Shown here one piece after another: positions 1 through 12,294 of a stretch of 64,000 nucleotides of DNA (positions are counted from its first letter, which is position 1; each line of letters opens with the position of its first letter). The translations under genes were made by a program, and so were the position numbers. Source of the stretch: Anthoceros angustus (Eukaryota > Streptophyta > Anthocerotopsida > Anthocerotales > Anthocerotaceae). The stretch covers positions 2,527,406 to 2,591,405 of the forward strand of contig MU008159.1 in NCBI GenBank assembly GCA_010909165.1. Direction: 5' to 3'. The notes beneath the pieces are model-generated. The model was not told the DNA's origin, searched no databases, and saw nothing but the letters and a program-made list of their open reading frames with translations.

Positions 1-560
1 TGGTAGCTGCTCGTGCATTCTCCAAGTTGAACCTCTTGAGCATCCGGCTACATATCGACCTTGATGAAGGTAGATTGCTCCGTGGAAGATAAAGATATTG
101 AGGCTTGTTTCCTACAAGACCAATTTTTATGGAGGCGAGGAAGCAATAAGCCGATAGACTCTTTCGGTGTCCGCATCGAAGCCCAATGCATCGACATAGC
201 AAGTCAATTGTAGACTCCTTTTGCCACTAGGCTTGTAGCGAGACCATAGTTAGAAGTACCCTTGAGGTACCGCATAATTCTTTTAAGTGCTACCCTGATC
301 CCTTCACGGGTTCTCGTGAGAATTGGGCAATGCATTAGATTAGATATGTCCGGTCTTGTCCGTTGCTAAGAAACATGAGAGTGCCAACCGCCATACGATA
401 AGGTACACTCTCCATTTCCTTTTTCTCTTCGATGCAAGACAAGAAGATGAGGAGAGCTTAACACCAACAGCACCTGGAGTGGTAGCTGCTCGTGCATTCT
501 CCAAGTTGAACCTCTTGAGCATCCCGGCTACATATCGACCTTGATGAAGGTAGATTGCTC
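1..560. repeat. 80-bp direct repeat (1-80 and 481-560) in reverse transcriptase
   Basis: Positions 1-80 and 481-560 are nearly identical; the second has one extra base in the run AGCATC(C)CGG. In both the sequence encodes, on minus, the late reverse transcriptase segment that contains FNLENARAATTP. In a normal copia element this segment occurs once, and after position 80 the sequence diverges. It is a local duplication inside element 1 or an assembly artefact. Confidence 0.8.
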
Positions 561-3500
561 CAGTGGACCTGTCTTTGTGTACGTGCATTCCAAGAATGTA
601 TTTAACTTGACCCAGATCTTTCATTTCAAACTCCTTCGAGATCGCCTTGATCCGTTAACCAACTCCACATTGTTACCGGGATAACTAAGTCATCCACGTA
701 TAACGCTATCAAAACAAGTGAGCTGTCCTTTGTAGCACATACAGTTAGTATCTGCTTCGCTTTGCACGAAGCCAATCTTCTTAAGATAAGAGTCAATTCT
801 CTTGTACCACAATGAGGACTTTGTTTGAGCCCATAAATAGAACGAAGGAGTTTACACACCTTGTGCGGAATCTCTTATCCTCATAATCCTCGGGTTGATC
901 CATGTAGATCTCTTCTTCCAAGTGACCATAGAGGAAAGTCATACAACGTCCGGTGATAGATGTCCAAGTTAAGTTCAGACATAAAGCAAGGAGCATCCTT
1001 ATCGGTCGCTTTGACGACGGTGAGTAGACTTGATCGCCTTGATAGTCGACTCCTCTTTCGACTATAGCCCTTGGCCACTAGCCTCGCTTTATAACGTATG
1101 CGGGCTCAACCTCTTGAAACTTGGTTTTGAGTACCCACTTGCACTTGATAGTAGTCCTTCCTCGGGGTAGATCCACTAACGCCCAAGTGTTATTCTTGAC
1201 TAAAGAGTTATACTCATCGTCAACAGCCAGTTTCCACTTGTTAGACTCAGGTCTAGCATATGCTTCTTGAAGTGTGAGAGGATCTCCCTCTGAAACAACA
1301 GAACTCATAGCAAAAGAATAGGCGGCTGGATCAAGATCAGTATAACCAGCTTGATTGAACTCCAAGTCAAATGGCTTCTCATTCCAGAGGTGTCTTGGTA
1401 GTCTCTGACGCGTAGGGTACCTACGCTCAGGAACAACGACTTCAGGTCTCGGGGGTGATGGAGGCGGTAAAGGAACGTCTGGAGCCGCTCCAGCATGTAT
1501 GTCCCCCAAATCCAGAGGCAGCTGTCCTTGTGCATCATCCATGGGCCGATCATATTCCCCCTCTCGAGCAGGAACCGGAAGAACCGGAACTGCTTGAGGT
1601 AAAGGAGCCATGGCGAGGGGCAGAACAGCCGTGAGGAAAAAGAAGGGCTTAAATCAAAGTGAGCAGAAATGTCGTCGATGGGCGGGGACTATTGGGGATA
1701 GAAGCGCATCATCATCCTCATCCAAAAGCGGACCCGGAGGAGAGAATGCTAGCCTCGTCGAAAGTGACAAAGCATAAAGCGAGTCCGAGTAGCCACGTCA
1801 ATCAACTTGCGCGATCCTCACCATAACCCACAAACACCGGCTTGGTGCTGGAAGAAAGCTTATCACTGAGGAGGGACATAGGCATAGCGGGAGGCCAAAG
1901 ACGCGCAAATGGGTGATCAAGGCTTGTACCCATGCCAGCACTCGAAAGGAGTACGGCCAACAACGGACTTGGTCAGTAACCTGTTCTTGATGTATCTTGT
2001 GAGACCTCACAAAAGACTTAGGCAAGCGAGACTGGGCTAACATAGCTCGCGCCATGGCCATGAGATCGCCATTGGCCTTCTCAGCAACGCCATTCTGAGC
2101 AGAAGTGTAGGGAACAGTGAATTGTCTCAAGATCCCACGCTCCTCACAGTAGTCTTTGAACTGATGGTTGTTGAGTTCTCCCGCATTGTCGGATCTGATG
2201 CACCGCAGCTTGCATCCAGTGTGCAACTCGGCCATAGAAACAAAAGGTGAGAACACGAAAGGTCACTCTTGAGACGGCGGAGCAAAGAGTAGCAGGAATA
2301 ATCATCCACTATCGTCATAAAATGGCGTGCTCCGCCTAAAGAAGTAACAGGGAGAGGTCCACACAAGTCTACGTGAACTAACTCCAAAGGCTGAGAAGCC
2401 CTATGAGCAGGAAGACCAGAGTAGGGAGAGCTCCGCTGCTTGGCGAGCACACACGCTTCACAAAGAGGTGGTGTCTTGGCCAAGGAGGGCAACTTATCTC
2501 GATACAAGTCCTGCTGAGTCATGGCAAGGAGCTTGGCAGGATTGAGGTGCCCAAGTCGACAGTGCCAAAGTAGGGCATTCCCAGATGGAGGGAGCCCAGG
2601 TGGTGAGACAACCTTAGAAGATGCTACCACTGCAGCAAGTGTAGTGTACACAGGGGTGCCAGTGAAGATGTAGAGATCAACTGCGGGCTGCCCTCTCGAC
2701 AACTTGCCTTGGAGGAGGAGCGATAGAGAAAACAATCCTCACGTCCAAACTCCAGCCGAAAAGCTCCATCTAGCAGAAGTTGGCGAACGGAAATCAAATT
2801 CTTAGCCATCTGCGGGACGTGGAGCACACTATTTAGCACAAGGGAGGAACCATCCTCCGGTGTAGATATCCGCGGAACCAACTCCAAAGAATAGCAAGGC
2901 CGAGTCATCGCCCAATTGCACAAAACGTGGAGTGTCAGTTGTCGCCGTGTAGGAAGTAAACATGTGCTTGGAGCTGCAGATATGGGCGATGGAGTCCGGC
3001 AACGGAGGTCTGAACTCAAGCTACCAAGCACACGTTAAAGCAATCTCAGACTTGGACTGGTTCTTGGCCTTGGAGACGATAGCTGTATTAGCAGTCTTGA
3101 TCTCACGCTTGGCCTCACCGGCTTTCTTCCTCCGCTCCGGTGGCGGGTGATCGACACCAATTGCACGCGTCCTTGACGCGTTTTGCGAGCTTGGAGGAGG
3201 AAGAGGCGGAAGGAGCCTTTGATGGCGGAGTTGTTGTTTCTCGGGGTTATTCCTCTCTTGTTGTTGATTTTGTGACCGTCCTCAGTCACAAACATCACTC
3301 GCTCTCCACCATGTTTAGATGTGCCGGAGTTGAAGCGGGATGCCTCCTCCGAAGGAGTGCGCCGCCAAGCTCGGACTGATTAGGTGGATTGTCCACCGCC
3401 ACCGCTCGTTGTGAAGTCCGGACCGGTGGTTTTGGGAAGAGACGACGGCGATAACTAGCCGGAAGGCTAGCGGAAGCCAGACGACATCAAATTCAGACAT

Positions 3501-4069
3501 TGTAGTCCCGAGTGCAGCCAATTGTGCCCGAAGGTACCTGAATCGGCTCACGTGATGGGCAATACTATCACCTTGTTGCATCCGAAGAGTGTAAAACTCT
3601 TGTCGGATGGTGACCAAGGTCATCACATTCGTTGACTGATAGATGTCATTGATCTGCTTCCAGGCCTCTGCTGAAGTAGTCGCACCGTCGGTGTGATGCA
3701 AGGTGGTTTCGTCAAGGCCAGAACCAGCATTTGCATGGCTTGACGATCTAACTTGAGCCACGCAACAATCGCCGACTGAGGTGCGGTAGACTTTGGGGAA
3801 ACACCCTCCACCAGTGGGAGAAGATCGCGCGTGTTGACAGCCGTCTTCATCCGTCGAGACCAAATCTCATATTTGGTCCCGTTGAACCTATCTCTCTCTT
3901 TGAAGTCAGTAGAGACGTTCATAACATTAATTACAGGAGCCAGAGATGGCGGAGGTGGCGGTGGGGGTGGAGTGCCTCCTGACATGGTCAAATCCTTGGC
4001 TCCACAATTGTGTAAACGAGCAGCGAATGTGACACAAGGCTCAGAAAAACACAAGTGTAGTGTGAGCAA
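113..4069 (-). pseudogene. copia gag-pol polyprotein remnant (element 1)
   Basis: Read on the minus strand, gag starts near 4069 with a proline run and a retrotransposon-gag core (FKERDRFNGTKYEIWSRRM). A protease-like stretch follows (about 3030-2750), then the pre-integrase finger (WHCRLGHLNPAKLL ... CEACVLAKQ, about 2580-2440), the integrase core (HVDLCGP, TIVDDYS, RSDNAGEL, about 2390-2130) and reverse transcriptase (NTWALVDLPRG near 1180; YGLKQS near 830; the catalytic LYVDDL near 700; LGQVKYILGM near 600). RNase H begins at about 340 and degenerates before position 113. The frame changes several times (for example near 3500, 2130, 1080 and 860) and stops are present, so no polyprotein can be made as sequenced. 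In function the family copies its RNA to DNA in cytoplasmic particles and integrates it. Some frameshifts may be sequencing errors. Confidence 0.85.
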
Positions 4070-5310
4070 AAATTTTTCCAGGAGAGTTCAAAGCAAACAC
4101 ACTCACACCACCTACAACGCATCACCGGATCACGTGCTCCAAAATTGTTTTCGAGCACTCGCCCTATCAAAAATGGACTCAATGCGTCGAGCAGTTTGAA
4201 CATTCACAAGATTAGTCTTGATGTGGGTGATCGCCAAAGATTTTGATAATGGAGAGGCGTTGCTCTGCGTAGCTTGGCTTGGGCCTCGTTGTACTTGAAC
4301 TCCTTGTAGGCGGCTTCCAAAGTCTCGGCGGAGAGGACGATCTTGGTTCCTCATACTTGCTATGACGGTGTTGCGATGTCCGGTGTTGAAATCGTGTGTA
4401 GGAGGCACACTTGCAGCCAATTGTGCCCGAAGGTACCTGAATCGGCTCACGTGATGGGCAATACTATCACCTTGTTGCATCCGAAGAGTGTAAAACTCTT
4501 GTCGGACGGTGACCAAGGTCATCACATTCGTTGACTGATAGATGTCATTGATCTGCTTCCAGGCCTCTGTTGAAGTAGTCGCACCATCGGTGTGATGCAA
4601 GGTGGTTTCGTCAAGGCCGGAAACCAGCATTTGCATGGCTTGACGATCCAACTTGAGCCACGCATCGCCGGAGGTGCGGTAGGCTTTGAAACACCCTCCA
4701 CCGTGGGAGAAGATCGCGTGTTGAGAGCCGTCATCCGTCGAGACCAAATCTCATATTTGGTCCCGTTGAACCTATCTCTCTCTTTGAAGTCGAGAGAGGC
4801 GTTCATAACATTAATTACGGGGAGCCGAGAGATGGCGGAGGTGGCGGTGGTGGAGTGCCTCGACATGGTCAAATCCTTGGCTCCACAATTGTGTAAAGCA
4901 AGCGTGTTGTGACACAAGGCTCAGAAAAACACAAGTGTAGTGTGAGCAAAAATTTTTCCAGGAGAGTTCAAAGCAAACACACTCACACCAGCCACCTACA
5001 ACGCATCAGCCGGATCCTGTGCTCCAAAATTGTTTTCCAGAGCACTCGCCCTATCAAAGCTTGACTCAATGCGCCGAACAGTTTCAGCAACATTCACAAG
5101 ATTAGTTGATGTGGGTGATCGACTGCCAAAGATTTTGATAATGGAGAGAGCGTTGCTCTGGTGCAGTAGCTTCGGCTTGGGCCTCGTTGTACTTGAACTC
5201 CTTGTAGGCGGCTTCCAAAGTCTCGGCGGAGAGGACGATCTTGGTTCCTCATACTTGACTATGACGGTATTGTGATGTCCGGTGTTGAAATCGTGTGTAG
5301 GAGGCACACT
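3510..5310 (-). repeat. tandem duplication (~900 bp) of copia leader plus gag start
   Basis: Units at about 3510-4410 and 4411-5310 are direct repeats. Each contains, in minus orientation, the same leader sequence (5310-5020 and 4410-4130) followed by the gag ATG region (near 4860 and 4000) and the first ~170 gag residues. In the upstream unit gag breaks off at RYLRAQLAA and runs straight into the second leader; only the downstream unit continues into the rest of gag. The units differ by many short indels, including gain or loss of CG-containing triplets. Confidence 0.85.
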
Positions 5311-5822
5311 TCGCATAGCCAAGAGCCGTCGGAGGTGAGAAGGATCGCCACCAAAATCGCCACTAATTTCTGTTGGAAAAGAGCCCGAAAAACAATTAAC
5401 ACGAGCGAAAGAAAAAAAACAGAACCGGTAGCCCCGTTGGAGGTGACGGGGGTCACGCCCGTTCGCGGAGCGGGCACACCGTTCCGTTGAACGGGCGCCC
5501 CGTTAACCCGAACGGGTGGCAGCCGTCGCGAACGCAGCGGCGCCAATTTAAGGGCACCGCCGTGAGCGGGCCCGGCCCGCCGGTTGCCCAACAAGTTGGG
5601 CACCGTTGCCGGACCCACCCCTGCGGCGCGCGCCGCTGGCAGCGCGACTCGCGGTGGCCGCCGGCGCGTCTCCTGCGGCGCGTGCACTCACGACCTCGGT
5701 GAAATCCGCTGGTTGAGAGGACCTCCCCACAGATCTCGACGACCGATGGGGCGTCGAGGCTGATTGAATCGGGCGCCTCTCCTCTCCTGATTGCAGCCTG
5801 GATGGGGGAAACTCGGTGACGA

Positions 5823-6269
5823 TCAAATCGTCGTCGCTCTCCCCCCAAGCAGAATTTCCAGCGGAATTGAGGCCGTCGGACAAATCCTTCTGGAGAGACG
5901 TGCTTGCTTCTTCATGGCACCTTGAGGATGTCCTGCAAGGTGAGGAATTGGGCTGGGAATCAGCAGAAAAACCAGAACGCCTGCATCTTTCCTGCAATCT
6001 CCTTTGTTGGCGATTGTGATGACTTGGCGATTGATTGGATCCCAATTCACGACGATTGTGGGCCGCATCGGCTGGGGAGTCCACCCTCTGTTATCCAAAG
6101 CTTGGATCAAAGCATCCAGGAAGTTGTCGCCCAAGGATTGATAGTAGCGAGGTGCATTCTGCCATCCGAATCCCCGTGAATTCCTTCGTTGAAGTGATCG
6201 CCCTTGAGCACGCTCCACATCGTCACCAAAGCGCCGAGAATGAGCAGCGTTGCGCCGATTTCTGGCCAT
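5823..6269 (-). CDS. unknown ORF in the leader region of copia element 1
   Basis: An open frame begins at an ATG whose complement lies at 6267-6269 (MARNRRNAAHSRRFGDDVER) and encodes about 148 residues rich in Arg and Asn. A second open frame (5548-6084, minus) overlaps it, so a frameshift could join the two. I recognise no family. Its place between the primer-binding site and gag suggests an element-encoded or captured leader sequence rather than a host gene. It may be chance in a GC-rich tract. Confidence 0.25.
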   Translation of the reverse strand: MARNRRNAAHSRRFGDDVERAQGRSLQRRNSRGFGWQNAPRYYQSLGDNFLDALIQALDNRGWTPQPMRPTIVVNWDPINRQVITIANKGDCRKDAGVLVFLLIPSPIPHLAGHPQGAMKKQARLSRRICPTASIPLEILLGGRATTI

Positions 6270-6761
6270 GTTGGTGTGTAGAAGCAAGGCTTGCTTGAAT
6301 TGGAGGAGGAGTAAAGCTTAGAAGAGCAATGTGTATGAAGGAGCAAGGCTGAATGCCTTCCCTAAACACAAAGCCATGCTTATAAACCTATGTAGAGCAC
6401 CCTATCAAATCTCCTCTTTTTAAAAAAGAGATAAATATGATAAAAATAGAAACATGCTTTTCTATTTTTTCATTTCTTCTAAAGGAAAAAAATTGTAGGA
6501 CACTAAATCTAATCCTATAAGAATAGAGAGTCTAGATTTAGTGTAAGACATGGGTGAGCCAGCTACATTGTATGAAAGCGGCGACAAAGACATTGTCGTA
6601 ACTTCCAATGGTGGTCTTGTCATTCCAATATGCTATCAAGAGCGGCGTATCTAATGCTTCTATCCATGAGCGAGCACGTAGAGCTTCATCGTCCATTGCT
6701 CACCTAGATAGTGACACATTCGTAATCTAGCCATTGGATCTAGAGACCATGGTAAGAGCCC

Positions 6762-6778
6762 GTGGCTCGATACCAAGT
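6762..6778 (-). other. primer-binding site of copia element 1
   Basis: On the minus strand the sequence TTGGTATCGAGCCACGG lies eight bases inside the candidate 5' LTR. It matches the initiator-Met tRNA primer-binding site of plant copia elements (TGGTATCAGAGC) with one A missing. The same missing A is seen in copia element 2. Confidence 0.65.
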
Positions 6779-6783
6779 TAAAT

Positions 6784-6992
6784 TGCATGCGGAAGCGTCT
6801 TAAGCAAAGATGCTATATTAACAATGAATCAAGTGTGTTCATAGGTGGGCTTTTATAGGTGGTCTCGTGAGGGGTGTGTCCTTTCGCTAGCCTAGCTAAC
6901 TACCTATACTAACTGCCAGGTCTAGCTGACTAACCATATTGGTACAGAACCAACGTGGTCTGCTATTATTTCTAACTTCATGGCCTTCAACA
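6784..6992 (-). mobile_element. candidate 5' LTR of copia element 1
   Basis: A 209-bp segment that on minus begins TGTTGAAGG and ends CGCATGCA, with TG/CA ends, directly upstream of the primer-binding site. No second LTR is in the window to compare with, so the boundaries rest only on the TG/CA ends and the position of the primer site. Confidence 0.5.
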
Positions 6993-7485
6993 TAGGGGAC
7001 CATACATGGCATGCATGGAGGAATGGCATACGTTGACACGGAAGGGTTTCTGCACATACAACAAGTATCGCGCGGTGAAGGCGCCATGGCAAGCCAAGGT
7101 TGCAGGTGGCATGGCACGCCACGAAGTCTCCCTCCTCTCTCCTCTTTCCTCCCTCCCCCACCGCCCCGCGCCGCCCCCATGCCGGCACCACCACTCCCCA
7201 CACACCATGGCCACCGTCATACCGTCACCACGGGGCTCCCTGGAATGTGGTCGCGGACATCGTCGCATCGCGGGCTGGATCGGTAGGCAATGTGGTATGC
7301 GAGAACGGGGCAAAGCATAAAAAATAGCAAATTAACACATGCATGGTCCGTGGAGCATGGCAGGTTCTAAGCTGGTCTTGCCCTTGAAATGGCATGCCAC
7401 ATCTGTGGGCATTACCCAGACGAAATGGCATTGCGAACACTTGTCCTTGGGTCGCCAATAGGGGATGATTAAATGCAAAATTGTC
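6993..7485. other. no recognised gene; flank of copia element 1
   Basis: Short open frames on both strands (7000-7330) overlap one another in a C-rich, stop-poor tract and share no recognisable motif. The segment 7330-7480 already carries the words of the following repeat array (CCTTG, AAATGG). Confidence 0.5.
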
Positions 7486-7960
7486 TTATTGGAGGAAGGA
7501 CTGCTCGTCTACACAGGGAATCATTTGTCCTTGTGTCACGAAATGGTAATCCACAAAGGGCAAATTCTGTCCTTGGCTCTCCAAATGGTCATCCAGAATG
7601 GCCAAAAATTGACATGAGGCGAAGACATGGTCATGACGAATGAGGAACATTTGTCCTTGGGTCACGAAATGATCATGCATGATGGGAATGTATTGTCCTT
7701 GGACCATGCAACGGTAATGAACAATGGCAAATTATTGTCCGTCGATCGAAATGATCTTCCATAATGGAAACATTTGTCCTTGGCTTCGAAATGGTCATCG
7801 AATGGCCAAAATTGACACGAGGCCAAGGCATGGTCATGACGAATGAGGAACATTTGTCCTTGGGTCGAAATGACCATACATAAGAATGTTTTGTCCTTGG
7901 ACCACAATGCGCATGAAACCCATAACTTTGTCCGGCAGCTGAGCATGAAGGAGGGCTAGC
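7486..7960. repeat. degenerate minisatellite (ATTTGTCCTTGG units)
   Basis: The phrase ATTTGTCCTTGGGTCACGAAATGG... or close variants recurs every ~45-60 bp about nine times. There is a longer period of about 205-210 bp: the run 'aattgaca(t/c)gaggc...catggtcatgacgaatgaggaac' at 7607-7650 recurs at 7811-7855. Unit lengths are irregular, so this is a decayed satellite rather than a recent array. Open frames on minus through it simply follow the period. Confidence 0.75.
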
Positions 7961-8600
7961 TCCTTGAGTTTCGATCTCCCACAGCATGCGGGCGCGTCGT
8001 TCCGTTCGTGGAAGCTAAACCCCTTTCTAGGAACAAGCGAATCTTGATCGTCATCCGCGCGTACATCGATGCGTGTTCAATGGTGATTTCTTGGCGAGAT
8101 CATGTGAGCCAAGCGATACCATATGCAGGGCGATGTGAAGGGCGGTCGGGCCTACACAGTAAAGCGCCGAGCCTCCTGCGTCAGTCTTTCGATCGTACAT
8201 CTTTGAAGGATATGTCGCACAGGAAAGGATGAGTTGGGGAGATTTTCTAGTGAGGCGGCCATGAAGGATACCTTTGTTGATGTTATAGCATCTTGTGCCC
8301 CATATTTTCCTTCGATGATATGGTAATCCATAATGGGCTAAATATGTCCTCATTCATCGATACCCGGATGCCATATGGAACATGCATGGATGCCATATGT
8401 GCGCAGAATGGTGTGGTGGACAATCGCTGTTGCTGTGTGTTTTAGGCATGTGAATGCCACATGTACACATATAGGTGGTGGGCGCAAACTCGAGTTTGTG
8501 CGGTCGGCGCATGCACATGGGCGGTGGCATGCCCTAGGACTTCGGCGCCTCGCCTCCTCTTCTCCTCTTGCCCCTCTTCCCCATCACCAGGTTACCTCAC
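7961..8600. other. no recognised gene
   Basis: Mixed-composition sequence. A further degenerate copy of the upstream repeat (ATGGTAATCCATAATGGGC, 8321-8340) shows the array once reached here. The short frames (8008-8232 plus, 8375-8725 plus) have no recognisable domains. Confidence 0.4.
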
Positions 8601-9581
8601 CGCCCTTGATCGCCACCGGAGTTCCTGTTCACTTTGTCGATTATCGGTTGTGCATGTGCGGTGACTCGGTTGGCCTTCCTCGACCATGGTTTGGGACGTT
8701 GACTTTGAGGATTTGGCTGGGCTGAAGCCGCGGAACAACGCCAATCCGGGCCGGATGTCGGTGCCCATAACGTCGCTGCGGAAGGAGGACTTGGGGCCCA
8801 TCGGCGCTTGCGCCGCCGAGAGGGAGAGGCCGAAGCCGGAAAATGGTCCACAGAAGGGGACTTGGCGAGCGAGGCAAGCGGCCCACGGATGGAAGCACGG
8901 CGGATGGTGGAAGCGGCAAGTGAGGTGGGCGCGGTCGTGGAGAAAGCCGATTCCACAAGTGGAGAGGTGGATGCCCATGGCGTGGAGCGGAAGCGGCGAG
9001 AGAGGTGGAGGTGCGGAGGAGAACCTTCATGCAGGAGTGGAGTCTCAAGAGGCGGGCGATGCTCGGGCGGCGGAAGTGGAGTGGGTGTCTCCAAGTGGGG
9101 AGCTAACGCTACTGTTTCTGCAGGAGAGATTCCAAAGTCGGAGGAGGGATCTGCCAGGCGCGACATCCGGAGGAACGAGGACATTGGCCTTAGTCTGGAG
9201 CTTGAGGGTTGTGTCCAACTTGAGGAGCATGGTGGTGGTGCACAAGAGGGTGACGTGGTGCCGAGAGATGGCATACGTTTGTGGACCTTCGCTCGGTGGC
9301 GACGGACAACCCCAACAACGTGGCGGGAGGGAGCCTTTGGAGGAGGAAACTCCTGCGGTGGGAGTGGAGCCCGGTCTGCTGGTGGACGCGGTTGCGGAGG
9401 AGGGCCAAGGGCGCATGCCTATGATGGTGAGGAGGGCGGTGAGAGGAGGACACCGGCCGGCGAGGATGGGGAGAGCGGAGCGAGGAGGAAGATGTGGAGA
9501 TGGCGGATCGAGGTCGAGGAAGACATGCCGACTACATTGCCAGCACATGAAATTGGAGGACGAGCACTGGCGGTAAGCCAT
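8597..9581. other. GC-rich tract with long ORFs on both strands, function unknown
   Basis: A 296-residue ATG-initiated frame on plus (8686-9576, beginning MVWDVDFEDLAGLKPR) overlaps a 258-residue plus frame (8808-9584) and minus frames of 225 (8597-9274) and 178 residues (9045-9581). So many overlapping frames in GC-rich DNA point to low stop frequency rather than several genes. None shows a domain I know. If one is real, the 8686 frame is the best candidate: its first ~60 residues are least repetitive in composition, and the rest is Gly/Arg/Glu-rich. It is probably a GC-rich part of a transposon or a gene fragment. Confidence 0.3.
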
Positions 9582-9589
9582 TAGACGAT

Positions 9590-10530
9590 GTCATAGCCGT
9601 GTTGTGCGAGCTACATGGCGTGGTGGCGTGTACATGGCGTGAGCCGGTTATGCGATGGAGGGTGGATAGAGAATGAGGAGGAGGATGAAGAGTCGTCCGA
9701 TGAGGAAGGACGAGTGAGGAAGGCCTTCCACCGCGTGTGTTGGAGCTAGTGTGTGCAAAATGGAGTGCCATGGTCGAGCCACGAAAGTTTGCGAAAGGCG
9801 GTGAGGAAGGTAGAGTATGAGTTTGCAAGTATAGAGCGAGGATATTGTGGCCGGGTTTGCGGTGCATCGCGGACAAGGAACCACAATGTGGGCAAGAAGG
9901 TGCGGCGCAGTTACATGGAGGGAGAAGGGAAGGATGCAAAATGGTTGCATCCGCCTAATGTGAGAAGGCATGGAGAAAGGGCGTGCGCAAGCCGTGGTGA
10001 CGCGAGCATGGGGTGTGTGGCCAACACCACGAAGGCCGCAACGCCGGCAAGAATTGCCACGAGCATGGGACGAATCCCTTTGGTCCAAGAGGAGCAAAGG
10101 AGTTCGGAAACATGTCCAGGGAGGGAGCGCAACCTGGATGAGTTGAAGTGGGCAGCAAGGCATGGATTGGACATCTTAGAATCGAGTGGTAAAATAGTCG
10201 TTGACGGTTAATGGAATGCTTGGTTGTGATATGTAGGTTTCGCTATGTAGGACGTGAGCGAGTGATGCGTGTGCATGACTGGGAAGAAGGGAAGGCGGTG
10301 GAAGGTGAAGGCCAGTCGTGAAGGAAGGCATGAACCCGGTGGAGAGAAGGAAGATGGAGGAAGGTGCCAAGCAGGGGCGTCACCGTCAAGTGATGCCGGA
10401 GGCAACGTGGATGGTGGGGATCCCGGAGGTGTGATGGCGGTGCCGAAGGCGTATCACACGATCCGTGTCAAAAGCGTGAGTAGGGTGGCAACCCGGATCG
10501 AGAGATTGAATGCTATTCGTTTGCCGTCAA
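9590..10530. other. no recognised gene
   Basis: Purine-rich plus strand with weak frames on both strands (9753-10211 plus; 9648-10163 minus); no motif recognised. It merges into the tandem duplication that begins near 10531. Confidence 0.4.
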
Positions 10531-11255
10531 TTGTGGAAGTGGTGATTTGGCAGCCTATGGGGCCGGAGTGAAGGGCTAGCCATTGAGGCTAGTGGGTCGA
10601 ATGCCAGACGGTGGACCACACGGGAACGAGGAGGTCTTCGAAGAGGGTCAAGCAAAGACAACGGTGTTGAAGGCTGAGGAGTCCAGGTCGGACGGTGGCG
10701 AAGGGGTGTAGGCGCAAGTGACATAGGAATGGTTGGTACGTCTATGGGTAGGGGGCCGTTTGTGGAGGGGAATGTAAATGGTCGAGATGTTTTCCTGCGG
10801 ACGATGGAGTCGCGGTGCATGGGTGGGTGATGGTCAATTAGCAACAAACAAGAGGGAATTGGTCGCCCACCTTTGTAGCCAGCATTGACATAGGGTCTGT
10901 AATTGTGGAAGTGGTGATTTGGCAGCCTATGGGGCCGGAGTGAAGGGCTAGCCATTGAGGCTAGTGGGTCGAATGCCGTAAGGTGGACCACACCAGACGA
11001 AACGAGGAGGTGCCGAGCGAAGAGGGTCAAGCAAAGACAACGGGTGTTGAAGCCGCAAGAGGAGTCTGAGTGGCGAAGGGGTGTAGGCGCAAGTGACATA
11101 GGAATGGTTGGTACCTATGGGTAGGCTTGTGGAGGGGAATGTAAATGGTCGAGATGTTTTCCGCGGACGATGGAGTCGCCAGCATGGGTGGACCGGTGAT
11201 GGTCAATTAGCAACAAACAAGAGGGAATTGGTCGCCCACCTTTGTAGCCCGGCAT
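10531..11255. repeat. tandem duplication, ~363-bp period
   Basis: About 10531-10893 and 10897-11255 are direct repeats (shared runs include 'gtggtgatttggcagcctat' and 'ggtcaattagcaacaaacaa'). Long runs are identical, but they are interrupted by scattered indel-rich patches, for example around 10600, 10670 and 10800. Antisense frames that repeat the same peptide twice come from this duplication. Confidence 0.85.
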
Positions 11256-12294
11256 TGACATGCCTCAGAATTGTGAAAGTGGTTATAGAGGTCATTTGGA
11301 TAGGTGTAGGAAGATGTGGAGGAACCACAAAACCATTGGTGTTGGTCGAAGAGTCACCAAGTGACGTCTCGGATTCAGGCACATGTTGGTGGTGCATGAC
11401 GCATATGCCCATATCACGTGGAGTTCATTGCAGTGGAAACAAATGCAAGGGATAGAGGACGATTGAAGTGTCCAAAAATTTGATTTAAATTGTCAATAAA
11501 ATCAAACACTTAGATATGTAAGGTATGAGAGTGACGTAAGGGTTAGCACATATATATTATTATATATAACAAGTCTTGATGCCTATATCGTACGTACATG
11601 TATACAAAGAGGCACAATACACTAATATAATAGAAGTATAATGATGGATGTGTACATATAAACGCATACATACTTATGTCTTGAAGCCTACAAACATATA
11701 TATGTATATTGAGTATATGCAAAGGAGGTAAAAGGAAGGAAGGGCGGAGAGAGAGGTCATTGTAACAAGCAAGTTGAAAGAGGAATAGTGGAAGAGTATA
11801 AAATGGTGATAGGGGAGGTCCTTCTCACGGTCATGAAGGAGGAGGAGAAGTGAAAGAGTATAAAAGGGTGTGATAAGGGGCAATAAATAGGAGGGTGAGG
11901 TGAGAGGAGAGAGACCAAGTATTGTGTTAAGATGGGGTGAGAAGTTGGATAAGAAAAGGACACCTTGAACACCAAGCCACCATAAAGTGTTGCAATATTG
12001 AAGTGGTACATGAAGTGAGAGACCAAGCATTGTGTTAGGATGGTGGGAGAAGGAAGAGAAAGAATGGACCAACTTAACACCAAGCCATCAAACCATGCGG
12101 AAGTTGGAAGTGGAAATTATTAACAATGCTTGTGAGAGGGTGTACCGAAGGGGAGGGGGAAGAGATAGTGTCAGGTTCGTGTTAAGATGGCTGCACCAAA
12201 CGGGGACAGAACTAACAAACTTAAAACCAACCCTCCAAAACATGTTGCAATGTGGAAGTGTAACAAAAAATTGCAACATCCACTGTAACATAGG

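Larger units (their letters stand above)
1..6992 (-). mobile_element. Ty1/copia retrotransposon 1 (decayed, cut by window edge)
   Basis: A minus-strand copia element runs from a candidate 5' LTR at 6784-6992, through a primer-binding site and a long leader (about 6760-5310), then gag and pol in the copia order protease, integrase, reverse transcriptase. RNase H is cut by the left window edge, so the 3' LTR is not visible. Many stops and frame changes make it non-coding as read. The leader and first part of gag are present twice in tandem. The copia rather than gypsy assignment rests on integrase preceding reverse transcriptase. Confidence 0.85.
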
